Shown in pieces: positions 4,934 to 5,053 of a stretch of DNA of 5,053 bases. A model generated the notes under the pieces. The model did no database searches and was not told where the DNA came from. It saw only the letters and a program-made list of their open reading frames with translations. The stretch covers positions 1-5,053 of the forward strand of contig JAJTHR010000048.1 in NCBI GenBank assembly GCA_021298935.1, written 5' to 3'. This stretch comes from Parachlamydia sp. (lineage in GTDB: Bacteria; Chlamydiota; Chlamydiia; Chlamydiales; Parachlamydiaceae). The first letter of the stretch is position 1; each line of letters begins with the position of its first letter. The translations under genes were made by a program, and so were the position numbers.

Positions 4934-4963
4934 TTTACAAACAATTTATTGACAGAGTGTCAA
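4934..4963 (-). promoter_or_regulatory. Candidate minus-strand promoter with perfect -35
   Basis: The minus strand has a perfect TTGACA (4963-4958), then after 18 nt TGTAAA (4939-4934, 4 of 6 to TATAAT). The -35 is one arm of the palindrome at 4949-4963. A start near 4927 and a stop at the hairpin at 4774-4801 would give a transcript of about 150 nt. The -10 is mediocre. Confidence 0.25.
4949..4963. repeat. Perfect palindrome TTGACA-GAG-TGTCAA
   Basis: This is a 6-bp perfect inverted repeat with a 3-bp centre, the form expected of a binding site for a dimeric regulator. Both arms equal the sigma70 -35 consensus on their respective strands, so it could also be paired divergent -35 elements. 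The ATTGACA heptamer (4948-4954) recurs in the dyad over the MYG1-operon promoter. Confidence 0.4.
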
Positions 4964-5053
4964 CAAAAATAGCGATTGAAGCTCCTTTCTGTGCTAATAA
5001 TGGCGTACAAAGGGTAAAAACATCTAATTTGCTGGCAAAAAAGAAAAAAAGAG

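Larger units (their letters stand above)
4802..5053. other. AT-rich right-hand intergenic region, no convincing gene
   Basis: No long coding frame is present on either strand. The region holds the palindrome at 4949-4963, a possible minus-strand promoter and tiny frame below it, and on the plus strand a TGCTAATAAT sequence (4992-5001) that resembles an extended -10. The nearest -35-like hexamer, TTGAAG (4976-4981), is only 14 nt from AATAAT, so that promoter is doubtful. The last bases are A-rich on the plus strand (5036-5052). Read as minus strand they form a double U-tract that could be the tail of a terminator lying mainly outside the window. Confidence 0.5.

Noticed and set aside
4976..5001. 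Plus-strand TTGAAG with TGCTAATAAT, resembling a stable-RNA promoter
   Set aside because: The spacer to AATAAT is only 14 nt, and no rRNA, tRNA or coding start follows within the window; ATG at 5000 gives only five codons. It was noted in the region description but not called as a promoter.

Overview
The window carries five genes, all on the minus strand and tightly packed from about 4681 down to 214. It has an AT-rich intergenic region at each end and, at the left edge, the probable first codons of a sixth gene. In transcription order the genes encode a MYG1-family (DHH-like) phosphohydrolase/nuclease, a HinT-type HIT protein, an ISOC1/2-type isochorismatase-fold hydrolase, a membrane-anchored macro-domain (ADP-ribose-binding) protein, and an exported HEAT-repeat protein. 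I recognise no mobile element, CRISPR array, tRNA or rRNA.

The best guess for the organism is an amoeba-associated chlamydia (Parachlamydiales). A HEAT-repeat or hypothetical gene next to a HIT gene next to a MYG1 gene matches, from memory, the CT384-CT385-CT386 order of Chlamydia trachomatis. The mix of moderate-GC genes with very AT-rich intergenic DNA, and the eukaryote-like protein families, also fit. This assignment is an inference without any database search. If it is right, the isochorismatase and macro genes are extra cargo between two otherwise neighbouring core genes.

Layout, right to left. Positions 4682-5053 hold no convincing gene. They contain a perfect 15-bp palindrome (4949-4963), a possible short transcription unit, a hairpin terminator followed by U's (4774-4801), and a good sigma70-type promoter (4708-4736) for the MYG1 gene with an operator-like dyad in its spacer and -35. 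MYG1 is followed after 47 bp by hinT. Then hinT/ISOC and ISOC/macro share 4-bp ATGA overlaps, and macro/HEAT overlap by 17 bp, so the last four genes look translationally coupled and all five are probably one operon. Positions 1-213 hold a possible promoter, then a striking 73-nt inverted-repeat structure (20-92). It would enclose a Shine-Dalgarno sequence (39-44) and the ATG (23-25) of the gene that leaves the window.

Functionally, four of the five products belong to families acting on nucleotides, nucleotide conjugates, ADP-ribose or NAD-related small molecules. A shared role in nucleotide/NAD/ADP-ribose turnover, or in countering host ADP-ribosylation, is plausible but unproven. The macro-domain protein is the most distinctive product: a polar N-terminus, one hydrophobic membrane segment and a C-terminal macro domain with the MacroD-type catalytic Asn and Asp preserved.
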